The notes beneath the pieces are model-generated. The model was not told where the DNA came from. It worked only from the letters and a program-made list of their open reading frames with translations, and did not search any database. DNA of 63,035 nt, taken from positions 1-63,035 of the forward strand of contig JAZLBL010000046.1 in the NCBI GenBank assembly GCA_045613685.1. Reading direction: 5' to 3'. The position numbers and the translations under genes are program-made. Origin of the DNA: Fimenecus sp045613685. GTDB lineage: Bacteria > Bacillota > Clostridia > Oscillospirales > Acutalibacteraceae. This document shows positions 9,300-18,153 of the stretch, one piece after another. Within the stretch, counting starts at the first letter, position 1; each line of letters begins with the position of its first letter.

Positions 9300-10427
9300 A
9301 TGAAAAAACTATTTTTTCTATTTTCTATTTTAATAATATTTCTTTTCACATCAGTTTATGGATATGCTTCTGATTTGCCGGAAATATCTGCGAAGTCTGC
9401 AATAGTAATTTCTGCTGATACCGGTGAAATTGTATTTGAAAAAAATCCATATCAAAAATTACCTATGGCCAGCACAACAAAGATAATGACATCTATTTTG
9501 GCGTTGGAATATGGTGCAAATGAACAATATTTTATCGTTACTGATGAAATGGTTGCGGTTGAAGGTTCTTCAATCGGACTTTTGCCAAGCGATAAGATTT
9601 CGTTAAAGACTCTTGTAAAAGGTATGCTTTTAGAATCAGGTAATGACGCTGCAAATTCAGTTGCGCATATTGTTGGTGGAACAATACCGGATTTTATTGC
9701 TTTGATGAATTATAAAGCAAATGAAATTGGAATGAACTCAACATCTTTTGAAACACCATCAGGACTTGACGGAGAAAACCATTATTCTTCGGCATATGAT
9801 ATGGCACTTTTAGGCGCATATTCAATCAAAAACCCTGCATTTAGGCAGATTTGCTCATCAAAAGAACAAGTTGTTTATTATGGTAGTGAACCTTATAGAC
9901 GAGTTTTTATCAATAACAATAAGCTGTTGAATGATTATAGTGGTACATTTGGCATAAAAACAGGTTTTACCAAGAAAAGTGGTAGATGTTTGGTTTCGGC
10001 AGTTGAAAGAGATAATAAAACTCTGGTAGCTGTTACTCTCAATGCTCCTGACGACTGGAATGACCATATGAAAATGTATGATTATTCTTTTGAGAAAGTG
10101 TATTCAATTGATTTATCTGATGATTTACAAGATTTGTGTATTAATGTTGTTGGTGGAAAAGATAATGAGGTGCGTTTAAGTATCGCACAAAAGCCTGCAA
10201 TTACTACTATAAACAAGGATTTTGTTTATGAATATAAAGTGTTTATGAAACCTTTTGAATATGCTCCAATTAACAAAGGAGATGTTCTTGGATTCATAGA
10301 ATTTTATGATAATAGTGATAAACTCATTGCGACTACAGATATTTGTGCAGATTCATCAGTTGATATTAAAATAGACAATAAAGAAAAAATTAGTATATTG
10401 CAAAAGATTTTAAATTTATTTAGGTGA
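9300..10427 (+). CDS. dacF: D-alanyl-D-alanine carboxypeptidase (PBP5/DacF type)
   Basis: The enzyme trims the terminal D-Ala of peptidoglycan stem peptides outside the membrane. The 375-residue protein has a signal peptide (about residues 1-23), the serine motif STTK at 58-61, SGN at 113-115 and KTG at 220-222, followed by the beta-rich C-terminal domain of S11 peptidases. There is no long amphipathic C-terminal anchor as in PBP5; the tail ISILQKILNLF may be a short one. The position after gerW and before rluB is common in Clostridia, where this gene is called dacF or dacB. The exact paralogue name is inferred. Confidence 0.9.
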   Translation: MKKLFFLFSILIIFLFTSVYGYASDLPEISAKSAIVISADTGEIVFEKNPYQKLPMASTTKIMTSILALEYGANEQYFIVTDEMVAVEGSSIGLLPSDKISLKTLVKGMLLESGNDAANSVAHIVGGTIPDFIALMNYKANEIGMNSTSFETPSGLDGENHYSSAYDMALLGAYSIKNPAFRQICSSKEQVVYYGSEPYRRVFINNNKLLNDYSGTFGIKTGFTKKSGRCLVSAVERDNKTLVAVTLNAPDDWNDHMKMYDYSFEKVYSIDLSDDLQDLCINVVGGKDNEVRLSIAQKPAITTINKDFVYEYKVFMKPFEYAPINKGDVLGFIEFYDNSDKLIATTDICADSSVDIKIDNKEKISILQKILNLFR

Positions 10428-10431
10428 AATT

Positions 10432-11172
10432 ATGGCAGACAACCAGATTAGGTTACAAAAATTTCTTTCTGAATGCGGAGTTGCTTCACGAAGAAAAGCA
10501 GAAGATTTAATTGCATCGGGCAAAGTTAAGGTTAATGGTCGCATTGCAACTATTGGTGATAAAATCAACCCTAAAAAAGATACAGTTACTGTATTCGGAA
10601 AGAAAGTTATAAAAGTTAAAAAAAATACTTATATTATGCTTCATAAACCTCGTGGATTCATTACAACCTTAAGTGATGAAATGGGTAGAAAATGTGTTGC
10701 ACAACTTATAGAAGATGTTGGAACAAGAGTTTATCCTGTTGGTAGACTTGACCGTGATTCAGAAGGTCTTTTACTTTTAACTGATGATGGTGAATTTGCT
10801 AACGCTATGACTCACCCGACAAAGCATGTTCCAAAGACTTACAGAGTTACAGTTAGACCTTCAATAACAGAAGACCAAATTACTGCTTTGACAACAGGCG
10901 TTGAAATTGACGGTAGAATGACTTTACCATCTGAAGTAAGAGTAATTAGTAAACAAGAGGGTAGAGTTGTTTTAGAAATTATTATATATGAAGGAAGAAA
11001 TCGTCAAATCAGAAAAATGTGTGGAACATTAGGCCTTGAAGTTGCTCGTCTTAAAAGAACACAAATCGGTTCAGTTAAACTTGGAATGTTAAAACAAGGT
11101 GACTGGCGAAATCTTACAGAAGAAGAAGTGCATAAGCTTATGGTTGCAGCAACTGTTGACAGAAAGGCTTAA
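10432..11172 (+). CDS. rluB: 23S rRNA pseudouridine synthase (RluB-like)
   Basis: RluB-type enzymes isomerise a uridine of 23S rRNA helix 89. The 246-residue protein has an N-terminal S4 RNA-binding domain (RLQKFLSECGVASRRKAE, residues 6-23) and the RsuA/RluB catalytic motif GRLDRDSEGLLLLTDDG, in which the first Asp of LDRDS is the catalytic residue. GRNRQIRKMC is also a family signature. Start ATG lies 4 bases after the dac stop. Confidence 0.92.
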   Translation: MADNQIRLQKFLSECGVASRRKAEDLIASGKVKVNGRIATIGDKINPKKDTVTVFGKKVIKVKKNTYIMLHKPRGFITTLSDEMGRKCVAQLIEDVGTRVYPVGRLDRDSEGLLLLTDDGEFANAMTHPTKHVPKTYRVTVRPSITEDQITALTTGVEIDGRMTLPSEVRVISKQEGRVVLEIIIYEGRNRQIRKMCGTLGLEVARLKRTQIGSVKLGMLKQGDWRNLTEEEVHKLMVAATVDRKA

Positions 11173-11177
11173 AAATA

Positions 11178-11552
11178 ATGATTTGTTACAAGCCTATACA
11201 TGATATAAAAGAGTTGAAAGAACAATATTCTAATATTATCTTTGATGAAAAAAAGATATATGGTGGATATTTAGGTTTTGAAGAAGATGGAACTTTAGTA
11301 GGCAAATGCTTATTATCTATTGATGGATATAACTGTTATATCATTTCAATTAATTGTGATTATCTGGACAAGCTTTTAGTTGAAGGTTATATCCGTGCTT
11401 CTTTAAATTTTTGCGCAAACCGAAATGCTTATATAGCTCATTGTGATATTGAAGAAATTTCAGATGTGCTTTTGATGCTTGGCTTTGAAAAGAAAAATAA
11501 TACTTATAGTGGAGATATCCCAACACTATTAAAGGGTAGTTGCTGTAAGTAA
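11178..11552 (+). CDS. small uncharacterised protein, possibly GNAT-like
   Basis: This 124-residue protein lies between rluB and yicC with short spacers on both sides, so it is probably expressed. I recognise no catalytic motif. The alternation of strands and helices (GGYLGFEEDGTLVGKCLLS early, YIRASLNFCANRNAYIAHC later, then VLLMLGFEKKN) resembles the second half of acetyltransferase folds, where a 'GF' precedes the last strands. It ends in GSCCK, and six cysteines in total is high for its size. There is no clear Shine-Dalgarno sequence before the ATG. Assignment to the GNAT fold is a guess from pattern only. Confidence 0.55.
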   Translation: MICYKPIHDIKELKEQYSNIIFDEKKIYGGYLGFEEDGTLVGKCLLSIDGYNCYIISINCDYLDKLLVEGYIRASLNFCANRNAYIAHCDIEEISDVLLMLGFEKKNNTYSGDIPTLLKGSCCK

Positions 11553-11566
11553 TTGGAGTGAAATAT

Positions 11567-12451
11567 ATGATTAGAAGTATGACAGGTTATGGTCGTTTTC
11601 AATCAACAGTTGATTCAATGAATATTACTGTCGAGTTGAAAAGTGTAAATCATAGATATTTTGAATTTAATTCAAGAGTTCCAAGAAACTATGGTTTTCT
11701 TGAAGAGAAACTTAAAAGTTTTGTTAATTCTCGTGTTTCAAGAGGTAAGGTTGAATGTTATGTTTCAATAGAGAATCTTGAAGAAGATGAAGTTGAAATT
11801 GCAGTAAATCATTCTTTAGCAGAGTCTTATTGCAACGCTTTAAAAGAACTTGCAGGTAGATTAGAACTTAATTTGCGTGACGATAACATTATGTCATCTC
11901 TCACAAGATATAACGACATATTTGTTGTACATAAAAACGAAGCAGATGAAGAAAAAATTTGGAATGCAGTTAAAGTTGTAACTGATGAGGCTATAACAAA
12001 ATTCATCAATATGCGTGAGCAGGAAGGTAACAAACTTAAAACAGATGTTTTAAGCAGAGCGGAAACAATTCTTGGAAAAGTTAGTGAAATTGAAGAACGT
12101 TCTCCTGAAACTGTTAAAGAATACAACGATAGATTACTCGCAAGAATCAATGAATTTTTATCAGATGTTCAAGTAGATGAACAACGCATATTAACCGAGT
12201 GTGCAATTTTTGCAGACAAGGTTGCAGTTGCTGAAGAAACTGTTAGACTTCGCAGTCATATTGACCAGTTAAGACAATTTTTAAATAGCGATGAAGCAGT
12301 TGGCCGTAAAATTGACTTCCTTGTACAAGAAATGAATCGTGAAGCGAATACTATTGGTTCAAAAGCTCAGGATGTTACAATTGCTCGAAATGTTATTGAC
12401 ATTAAAGCAGAAATTGAAAAAATTCGTGAGCAGATTCAGAATATTGAATGA
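11567..12451 (+). CDS. yicC: YicC/YloC-family endoribonuclease
   Basis: The 294-residue product begins MIRSMTGYGR, the invariant opening of YicC/YloC proteins, so the ATG at 11567 is preferred to the GTG at 11558. The C-terminal half contains GRKIDFLVQEMNREANTIGSK, the DUF1732 signature. E. coli YicC is a manganese-dependent endoribonuclease. The gene heads the conserved yicC-remA-gmk-rpoZ-priA order of Firmicutes. The ribosome site is TTGGAGTG. Confidence 0.94.
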   Translation: MIRSMTGYGRFQSTVDSMNITVELKSVNHRYFEFNSRVPRNYGFLEEKLKSFVNSRVSRGKVECYVSIENLEEDEVEIAVNHSLAESYCNALKELAGRLELNLRDDNIMSSLTRYNDIFVVHKNEADEEKIWNAVKVVTDEAITKFINMREQEGNKLKTDVLSRAETILGKVSEIEERSPETVKEYNDRLLARINEFLSDVQVDEQRILTECAIFADKVAVAEETVRLRSHIDQLRQFLNSDEAVGRKIDFLVQEMNREANTIGSKAQDVTIARNVIDIKAEIEKIREQIQNIE

Positions 12452-12460
12452 GGGATTATA

Positions 12461-12721
12461 ATGAAACTTATTAACGTAGGATTTGGTAACGCTGTTAATG
12501 CTGATAGAGTTGTGGCTGTTGTTTCAACGGACTCTGCTCCTGTGAAAAGAATAATATCACAGGCAAAAGAGAATCAAATGTTAATTGATGCAACACAGGG
12601 TAGAAAAACTCACGCTGTTCTCATTATGGACAGTAATCATATTATTGCCTCATATCTGAAAGCAGAAACTATTTTGGGCAGAACAGAAGAAAATGGCGAG
12701 GAGGATGAAATTAATGACTAA
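12461..12721 (+). CDS. remA: extracellular matrix regulator RemA
   Basis: RemA (DUF370) is a small DNA-binding protein that in Bacillus activates matrix and osmoprotection genes. The 86-residue protein shows the family core NVGFGNAVNADRVVAVVS and KTHAVLIMDSNHIIAS. Its last codons contain the ribosome site for gmk, and the two genes overlap by 8 bases. The acidic C-terminal tail (EENGEEDEIND) is partly dictated by that overlap. Confidence 0.94.
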   Translation: MKLINVGFGNAVNADRVVAVVSTDSAPVKRIISQAKENQMLIDATQGRKTHAVLIMDSNHIIASYLKAETILGRTEENGEEDEIND

Positions 12722-13295
12722 AAAAGGCACGTTGGTTTTATTTTCTGGTCCATCAGGTGTAGGTAAAGATACTGTTTTAGAGGTTGTTCTTAACAAAAAT
12801 AAAGACCTTCAAAAATCTATTTCATTGACAACAAGAGAAATAAGAGAAAATGAGATTGATGGTAAAGACTATTATTTCATTTCTCAAGATGCTTTTGAAA
12901 ATATGATTAATAATAATGAAGTTCTTGAATTTGCACAATACGGTAAGAATTTTTATGGAACACCAAAAGCGCCTATTGATAAATGGCTTGATGAGGGTAA
13001 AACAATTATCTTAAAAATCGAAGTTCAGGGTGCTAAAAAAATTAAAGAACTTTATCCTGACGCTGTGGGAATTTTTATTATGCCACCTTCAATGGATGAG
13101 TTAGAAAAAAGACTTCGATTTAGGGGTACCGAAAGTGAAGACGACATTCAACGTCGTTTAAACATTGCAAAGAATGAAATTGAAAAAAGTGTAGATTATG
13201 ATTATTTAGTTGTCAATAATGAAATTGATTCCGCATCGGATGATGTGTTAAATATCGTTAAAACACTTGGTTTTACATATGAAAACAAAGAATAA
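12714..13295 (+). CDS. gmk: guanylate kinase
   Basis: The enzyme phosphorylates GMP to GDP. The 193-residue protein has the P-loop SGPSGVGKD near the N-terminus, the GMP-binding pattern SLTTREIRENEIDGKDYYF and the lid RFRGTESEDDIQRR. The start is set by GAGGAGGA at 12698-12705, 8 bases before the ATG at 12714; an upstream frame from 12693 would lack any site. Most family members have TTRxPRxGE; here the segment reads TTREIRENE, a small divergence. Confidence 0.94.
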   Translation: MTKKGTLVLFSGPSGVGKDTVLEVVLNKNKDLQKSISLTTREIRENEIDGKDYYFISQDAFENMINNNEVLEFAQYGKNFYGTPKAPIDKWLDEGKTIILKIEVQGAKKIKELYPDAVGIFIMPPSMDELEKRLRFRGTESEDDIQRRLNIAKNEIEKSVDYDYLVVNNEIDSASDDVLNIVKTLGFTYENKE

Positions 13296-13321
13296 TATTC
13301 AATTTAAGTGAGGTAAATATT

Positions 13322-13531
13322 ATGTTTAATCCAGATTTAAGAAATGTACTCAAAAACAATGTAAGCAGATATTCTCTTGTTACTGCTGTTGCAAAAAGAG
13401 CTAGAGAAATTGCTCTTGAAGCCGAAGAAAAATGTGAAATTCTCGATGAAAAACCAGTTAGCTTGGCTCTTGATGAAATTATTGCTGGTAAAGTTGAAAT
13501 CGTTGAACCAGAAGAAATCAGAAATATATAA
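13322..13531 (+). CDS. rpoZ: RNA polymerase omega subunit
   Basis: Omega helps RNA polymerase assembly. The 69-residue product has the family features SRYSLVTAVAKRAREI and, after a short loop, KPVSLALDEIIAGKV. Its position between gmk and priA is conserved. The coaBC gene that often lies between rpoZ and priA is absent. Confidence 0.92.
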   Translation: MFNPDLRNVLKNNVSRYSLVTAVAKRAREIALEAEEKCEILDEKPVSLALDEIIAGKVEIVEPEEIRNI

Positions 13532-13568
13532 TTAAGTTAAATTAAAATATTTTTAAGGGGGGCAGTTT

Positions 13569-16022
13569 ATGGGAATAACAACCGTTGCAAAGGTTGCTGT
13601 TGAAAATACAGCATATTCTTTTGATATGTTATTCGATTATTCTGTTCCTTCTTCTTTAATTAATGAGATTGAAGCGGGAAAAAGAGTTTTAGTGCCTTTC
13701 GGTAATTCAAGCAAAAAGCGTGTGGGCATGGTGTTTTCGGTTCTTACTAATCAAGTAACTGACAAAAAACTGAAATCTATTAGTTGCGTTCTTGATGAAG
13801 AGCCTTTATTAACTCGTGAAATGCTTTTAACATCAAACTATATTCACGATAAGTGCTTTTGTACTTATTTCGATTCTTGCAGAATGTTTTTGCCATTGGG
13901 TATGTCAATGAACGTTAAGGTTTTGTATGCAAGCAATAATGAATATAAATCCGATACACTTAATGCTGAAGAGCTAAAGGTCTTTATTTATTTGCAAGAG
14001 AATAATAAATTTGTAAATGCTGATACAATAATTAAAGACTGCAAACTAAAAAAAAGTAGTAATCTTCTTGATGAAATGTCTGAGAAAGGTGTTTTATTGA
14101 GAAATGTTGATGCTCATCGTCGTACAGGTGATGCAACTCTTAAAATGGTGCGTCTATGTGTCGATATCGAAAATGATGCTGAAACTATTTCAAAGCTTAC
14201 AAAGAAACAAAAAGAAATTATAAAAGTGTTATCTGACGTTGGCACGGCTTCAATTCGTGAAATTTGTTATTTTACGGGTTATACTGCTGCAGTTATTTCT
14301 GCACTTGAAAACAAAGGTATTGTAGAAATATATATTGATGAAATATATCGTAATCCTTATTCAGTTGATAGTCATGTAAAAAGAGATATTGTTTTATCAA
14401 GTGAGCAACAAAAAGCTTATTTGGGTTTATCCACTTTACTTGATACTGATAAACCTGAAGCAGCGCTATTATATGGTGTTACTGGTAGCGGAAAAACGCA
14501 GGTTTATTTAAAACTTATTGATAAAGCACTTGAATCAGAAAAGGGTATTATAGTGATGATACCTGAAATTTCGTTGACACCACAGATTTTATCTGTTTTT
14601 CACGAAAGATATGGCGATAAGGTTGCTGTTTTTCATAGCGCACTTTCAATGGGCGAAAGATTAGACGAATGGAAACGTATTAAGCGTGGAGAAGCTCAAA
14701 TCGCTATCGGTACACGTTCGGCTGTATTTGCACCTTTTGATGAAATTGGATTAATAATCATAGATGAAGAGCAAGAACATACCTACAAATCAGAAATGAC
14801 ACCACGATTTCATGCGAGAGATATTGCTGGTTTTAGAATCGCTAAGAACAACGGATTATTGGTTCTTGCGTCTGCAACACCATCAATAGATTCATTTACG
14901 AAAGCCCAAAATGGTATGTATTCGTATTTTGAGTTAAACGAGAGATATGGTAATGCGGTATTGCCAAATGTTGAAATAATTGATACGACATATCAAAGTG
15001 ATATGGTGTTAGAAAGTATCAGTAAACGTTTAGCTGATGAGTTACAAGAAAACTATAACAACGGCAAACAGTCGATATTACTGTTAAATAGACGAGGTTA
15101 TAATACTTATGCTTCCTGTACAGAATGCGGAACTGTTATGTCTTGTCCAAATTGTAGTATTTCATTGACATATCATATTAAAAACAGTCGATTAATGTGT
15201 CATTATTGTGGATATTCTGTGCCATTCACAATTAAATGTTCTAATTGTGAAGCTGACGCAATGAAATTTACCGGCACAGGAACGCAAAAATTAGAAGAAG
15301 AATTAAAAATGATTGTGCCTGATGCAAGAGTCTTGAGAATGGATACTGATACAACATCTTCCCGATATTCTTATGACGAAAAATTTGGAAAATTTGGAAA
15401 AGGTGAGTATGACATTCTCGTTGGTACGCAAATGGTTGCAAAGGGGCTTAATTTCCCAAATGTAACACTTGTTGGCGTATTAAATATTGACCAAATGCTC
15501 TTTAATGACGATTATAAGAGTGGTGAGCGGGCGTTTGACTTAATTACTCAGGTTGTTGGTAGAAGTGGACGAGGTGATTTTCCAGGTAAAGCCTTTATTC
15601 AGACGTCTTTTCCTGATAGTGAAATCGTAACTCTTGCCAAGGAACAAGACTATAAATCGTTCTATAACCTTGAATTACCAATTAGAAAAGAAATGACATA
15701 TCCGCCGTTTTGCGATTTATGTGTTATTGGCTTTTCAAGTGATAAAGAGGGTAAAGTTCTTTTTGCTGCAAATGAGTTCTTAAATGAATTAAAAAGTATA
15801 AATTCAAATGAATTTAATGATGTGAAAATTATTGTTTTAGGACCTGTAACACCACGTGTTGCAAAAATTGGCGGCAAATATAGGGTTAGAATTATAATAA
15901 AGTGTAGAGATAGTAAGAGATTGCGTGAAATGATTAGTAATCTTTTAAAGTCTTTTGAAAAAAATACAAAATATAAGGATATAAGTATCTTTGCAGAACT
16001 TAATCCTGAAAATGTGATGTGA
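13569..16022 (+). CDS. priA: primosomal protein N' (replication restart helicase)
   Basis: PriA recognises stalled forks and reloads the replisome. The 817-residue protein has the N-terminal DNA-binding domain, Walker A GVTGSGKT, the DEEQ box of its Walker B, two zinc-binding sites formed by eight cysteines in the stretch from CTECG to CSNCEAD (about residues 517-560) and helicase motifs GTQMVAKGLNFPNV and QVVGRSGRG. The site AAGGGGGGC lies 7 bases before the ATG. Length is in the normal range of Firmicutes PriA. Confidence 0.95.
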   Translation: MGITTVAKVAVENTAYSFDMLFDYSVPSSLINEIEAGKRVLVPFGNSSKKRVGMVFSVLTNQVTDKKLKSISCVLDEEPLLTREMLLTSNYIHDKCFCTYFDSCRMFLPLGMSMNVKVLYASNNEYKSDTLNAEELKVFIYLQENNKFVNADTIIKDCKLKKSSNLLDEMSEKGVLLRNVDAHRRTGDATLKMVRLCVDIENDAETISKLTKKQKEIIKVLSDVGTASIREICYFTGYTAAVISALENKGIVEIYIDEIYRNPYSVDSHVKRDIVLSSEQQKAYLGLSTLLDTDKPEAALLYGVTGSGKTQVYLKLIDKALESEKGIIVMIPEISLTPQILSVFHERYGDKVAVFHSALSMGERLDEWKRIKRGEAQIAIGTRSAVFAPFDEIGLIIIDEEQEHTYKSEMTPRFHARDIAGFRIAKNNGLLVLASATPSIDSFTKAQNGMYSYFELNERYGNAVLPNVEIIDTTYQSDMVLESISKRLADELQENYNNGKQSILLLNRRGYNTYASCTECGTVMSCPNCSISLTYHIKNSRLMCHYCGYSVPFTIKCSNCEADAMKFTGTGTQKLEEELKMIVPDARVLRMDTDTTSSRYSYDEKFGKFGKGEYDILVGTQMVAKGLNFPNVTLVGVLNIDQMLFNDDYKSGERAFDLITQVVGRSGRGDFPGKAFIQTSFPDSEIVTLAKEQDYKSFYNLELPIRKEMTYPPFCDLCVIGFSSDKEGKVLFAANEFLNELKSINSNEFNDVKIIVLGPVTPRVAKIGGKYRVRIIIKCRDSKRLREMISNLLKSFEKNTKYKDISIFAELNPENVM

Positions 16023-16029
16023 GGATAAA

Positions 16030-16506
16030 ATGGCAATTAGAAATATCAGAACAGAAGAAGATGCAATTTTAAGAAAAAAGAGCAGAAAAGTCGATGTTAT
16101 TGACGATAGAATCATTCAATTATTAGATGATATGGCTGATACAATGTACGACGCTGATGGTGTAGGCCTTGCAGCCGTGCAAGTAGGTGTTTTACGCAGA
16201 GTTGTAATTGTTGATGTTGGCGATGGTTTATTGGAACTTATCAACCCCGAAATAATTGAAGAAGAAGGTATCCAATGTGATGTTGAGGGTTGTCTTTCTT
16301 TGCCAGGAAAACAGTCATATACAATGCGCCCAAGAACAGTAAAAGTTAAGGCACAAAATCGTGATGGTAATTGGTGTGTTTATAAAGGAACTGATTTAAA
16401 GGCTAAGGCTTTTTGCCACGAAATTGACCATCTTGATGGTGTTCTTTATATTGACCATAATGCAACAAAAGAAGAAATTGAACAATACGCAGAAAAGGAA
16501 GATTAA
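16030..16506 (+). CDS. def: peptide deformylase
   Basis: The enzyme removes the N-formyl group from new proteins. All three motifs are present in the 158-residue product: GVGLAAVQVG (44-53), EGCLSLPG (86-93, with metal ligand C88) and HEIDH (130-134). The usual first motif is GxGLAAPQ; here the Pro is Val. The gene lies between priA and fmt, 7 and 3 bases away, as expected for a co-translational processing cluster. Confidence 0.95.
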   Translation: MAIRNIRTEEDAILRKKSRKVDVIDDRIIQLLDDMADTMYDADGVGLAAVQVGVLRRVVIVDVGDGLLELINPEIIEEEGIQCDVEGCLSLPGKQSYTMRPRTVKVKAQNRDGNWCVYKGTDLKAKAFCHEIDHLDGVLYIDHNATKEEIEQYAEKED

Positions 16507-16509
16507 TCT

Positions 16510-17442
16510 ATGAGAATTATCTTTATGGGAACGCCTGATTTTTCTGTTCCTTGTTTAGAGGCTCTAATTAAAAGTGAATATGAAGTTGTTGGTGTTTTCA
16601 CTCAACCCGATAAGCCAAAGGGTAGAGGATATGAGTTAACACCACCACCTGTAAAGATTTGTGCTGTTGAAAATAATATTCCGGTTTTTCAGCCAAAATC
16701 AATGCGTGATGGTAAAGCGCTAGAAATAATTAATTCTTTAAATGCTGATTTAATTATTGTTGTTGCTTTTGGGAAAATTCTTCCAAAAGAAATCCTTGAA
16801 AGTGTTAAATATGGTTGCATTAATATTCATGCTTCTCTTTTGCCAAAACTTCGCGGGGCTGCACCAATTCAATGGAGCATTTTGAATGGTGATAGCGAAA
16901 CAGGTGTAACATCAATGCAAATGGATGTAGGTCTTGATACAGGGGATATGCTCATAAAAGAAACTATTAAAATTGACAACGAAATGAATGCTGGCGAACT
17001 TTTCAACAAATTGTCAGAGTTGGGCGCAAAAGTGTTGATTGACACAATACAATGTGTTGAAAACAATACTTTAAATCCTATAAAACAAGACGATTCAGAG
17101 TCAACTTACGCATCAATTCTTACTAAAGAACTCTGTCCAATAGATTTTTCAAAATCTGCAAGAGAAGTTCATAATCATATTCGTGGTTTATCACCATGGC
17201 CTGTTGCTACAACAAAAATTAACGGAAAACTTTTGAAAATTCATAAATCCAAAATTTTGGATGAAGTTTTTTCGGGTGTTTCTGGTGAAATTGTAGATAA
17301 TAATAACAGATTAGTAGTGTTATGCGGTGATAATAATTGCGTTGAAATTCTTGAACTTCAGGCTGAAGGCAAAAAAAGAACAGATTCTGCTAGTTATCTT
17401 CGCGGTAATAGAATTGAGTTAGGAACAGTTTTAGGAGACTGA
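16510..17442 (+). CDS. fmt: methionyl-tRNA formyltransferase
   Basis: Fmt formylates initiator Met-tRNA with 10-formyl-tetrahydrofolate. The 310-residue protein starts IIFMGTPDFSVPCLEAL and has the formyl-folate motif HASLLPKLRGAAPIQW with the catalytic Asn/His region just upstream, then the C-terminal OB domain. It follows def by 3 bases, the standard pairing. Confidence 0.95.
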   Translation: MRIIFMGTPDFSVPCLEALIKSEYEVVGVFTQPDKPKGRGYELTPPPVKICAVENNIPVFQPKSMRDGKALEIINSLNADLIIVVAFGKILPKEILESVKYGCINIHASLLPKLRGAAPIQWSILNGDSETGVTSMQMDVGLDTGDMLIKETIKIDNEMNAGELFNKLSELGAKVLIDTIQCVENNTLNPIKQDDSESTYASILTKELCPIDFSKSAREVHNHIRGLSPWPVATTKINGKLLKIHKSKILDEVFSGVSGEIVDNNNRLVVLCGDNNCVEILELQAEGKKRTDSASYLRGNRIELGTVLGD

Positions 17443-17446
17443 TTTT

Positions 17447-18151
17447 ATGAACTATTTTTCATATTATTATTTATCTAATTACAGTTATATAATTTTTGTT
17501 CTGCCATTTGTAATTTTATCTTTAATAGCATCCGCTAAGGTGAATTCTTCTTTTAAAAAATACTCTTCTGTATTTTCTCAAAGAGGATTAACTGGCTCGC
17601 AAGCTGCGTTTGAAATATTGCGATATTATGGTATAACTGATGTTAAAATTGAACGTGTTTCTGGTAATCTTACTGACCATTTTGACCCTAAGTCAAATAT
17701 AATCAGATTATCTGACAAAGTGTTTGATTCAACTTCTGTTGCAGCTATTGGTGTTGCTTGTCATGAAGCAGGACACGCTGCTCAATATGCACAGAGTTAT
17801 GTGCCGATTAAGATAAGGAATTTTATATTTCCTGTTGCGTCTCTTGGTTCAAAATTAGGTTTTCCATTGGCAATACTCGGCTTTTTTCTTGGATTTGAAC
17901 CTTTGGCACTTGCTGGCGTAGTTTTCTTTGGATTTGCTGTATTTTTTCAATTTGCTACATTGCCTGTAGAATTTAACGCAAGCAGACGTGCGCTTGCTGT
18001 TATTGACGAAACAGGTATTCTTGATATGGATGAGAGAAACGGTGCAAAGAAAGTTTTAACGGCTGCTGCAATGACATATGTTGCTGCTCTGGCAGTCAGT
18101 ATCGGAAACTTATTAAGATTAATTTTTATTGTAAATAGACGTAGAAGATAA
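17447..18151 (+). CDS. yugP: YugP-family membrane zinc metallopeptidase
   Basis: The 234-residue membrane protein contains the zinc motif HEAGH in VACHEAGHAAQYA and several hydrophobic helices (about 15-27, 122-175 and 205-228). PVEFNASRRAL supplies the downstream acidic ligand region typical of DUF2268/YugP. It lies between fmt and rsmB, an arrangement common in Clostridia. The substrate is unknown. Confidence 0.9.
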   Translation: MNYFSYYYLSNYSYIIFVLPFVILSLIASAKVNSSFKKYSSVFSQRGLTGSQAAFEILRYYGITDVKIERVSGNLTDHFDPKSNIIRLSDKVFDSTSVAAIGVACHEAGHAAQYAQSYVPIKIRNFIFPVASLGSKLGFPLAILGFFLGFEPLALAGVVFFGFAVFFQFATLPVEFNASRRALAVIDETGILDMDERNGAKKVLTAAAMTYVAALAVSIGNLLRLIFIVNRRRR

Positions 18152-18153
18152 TT

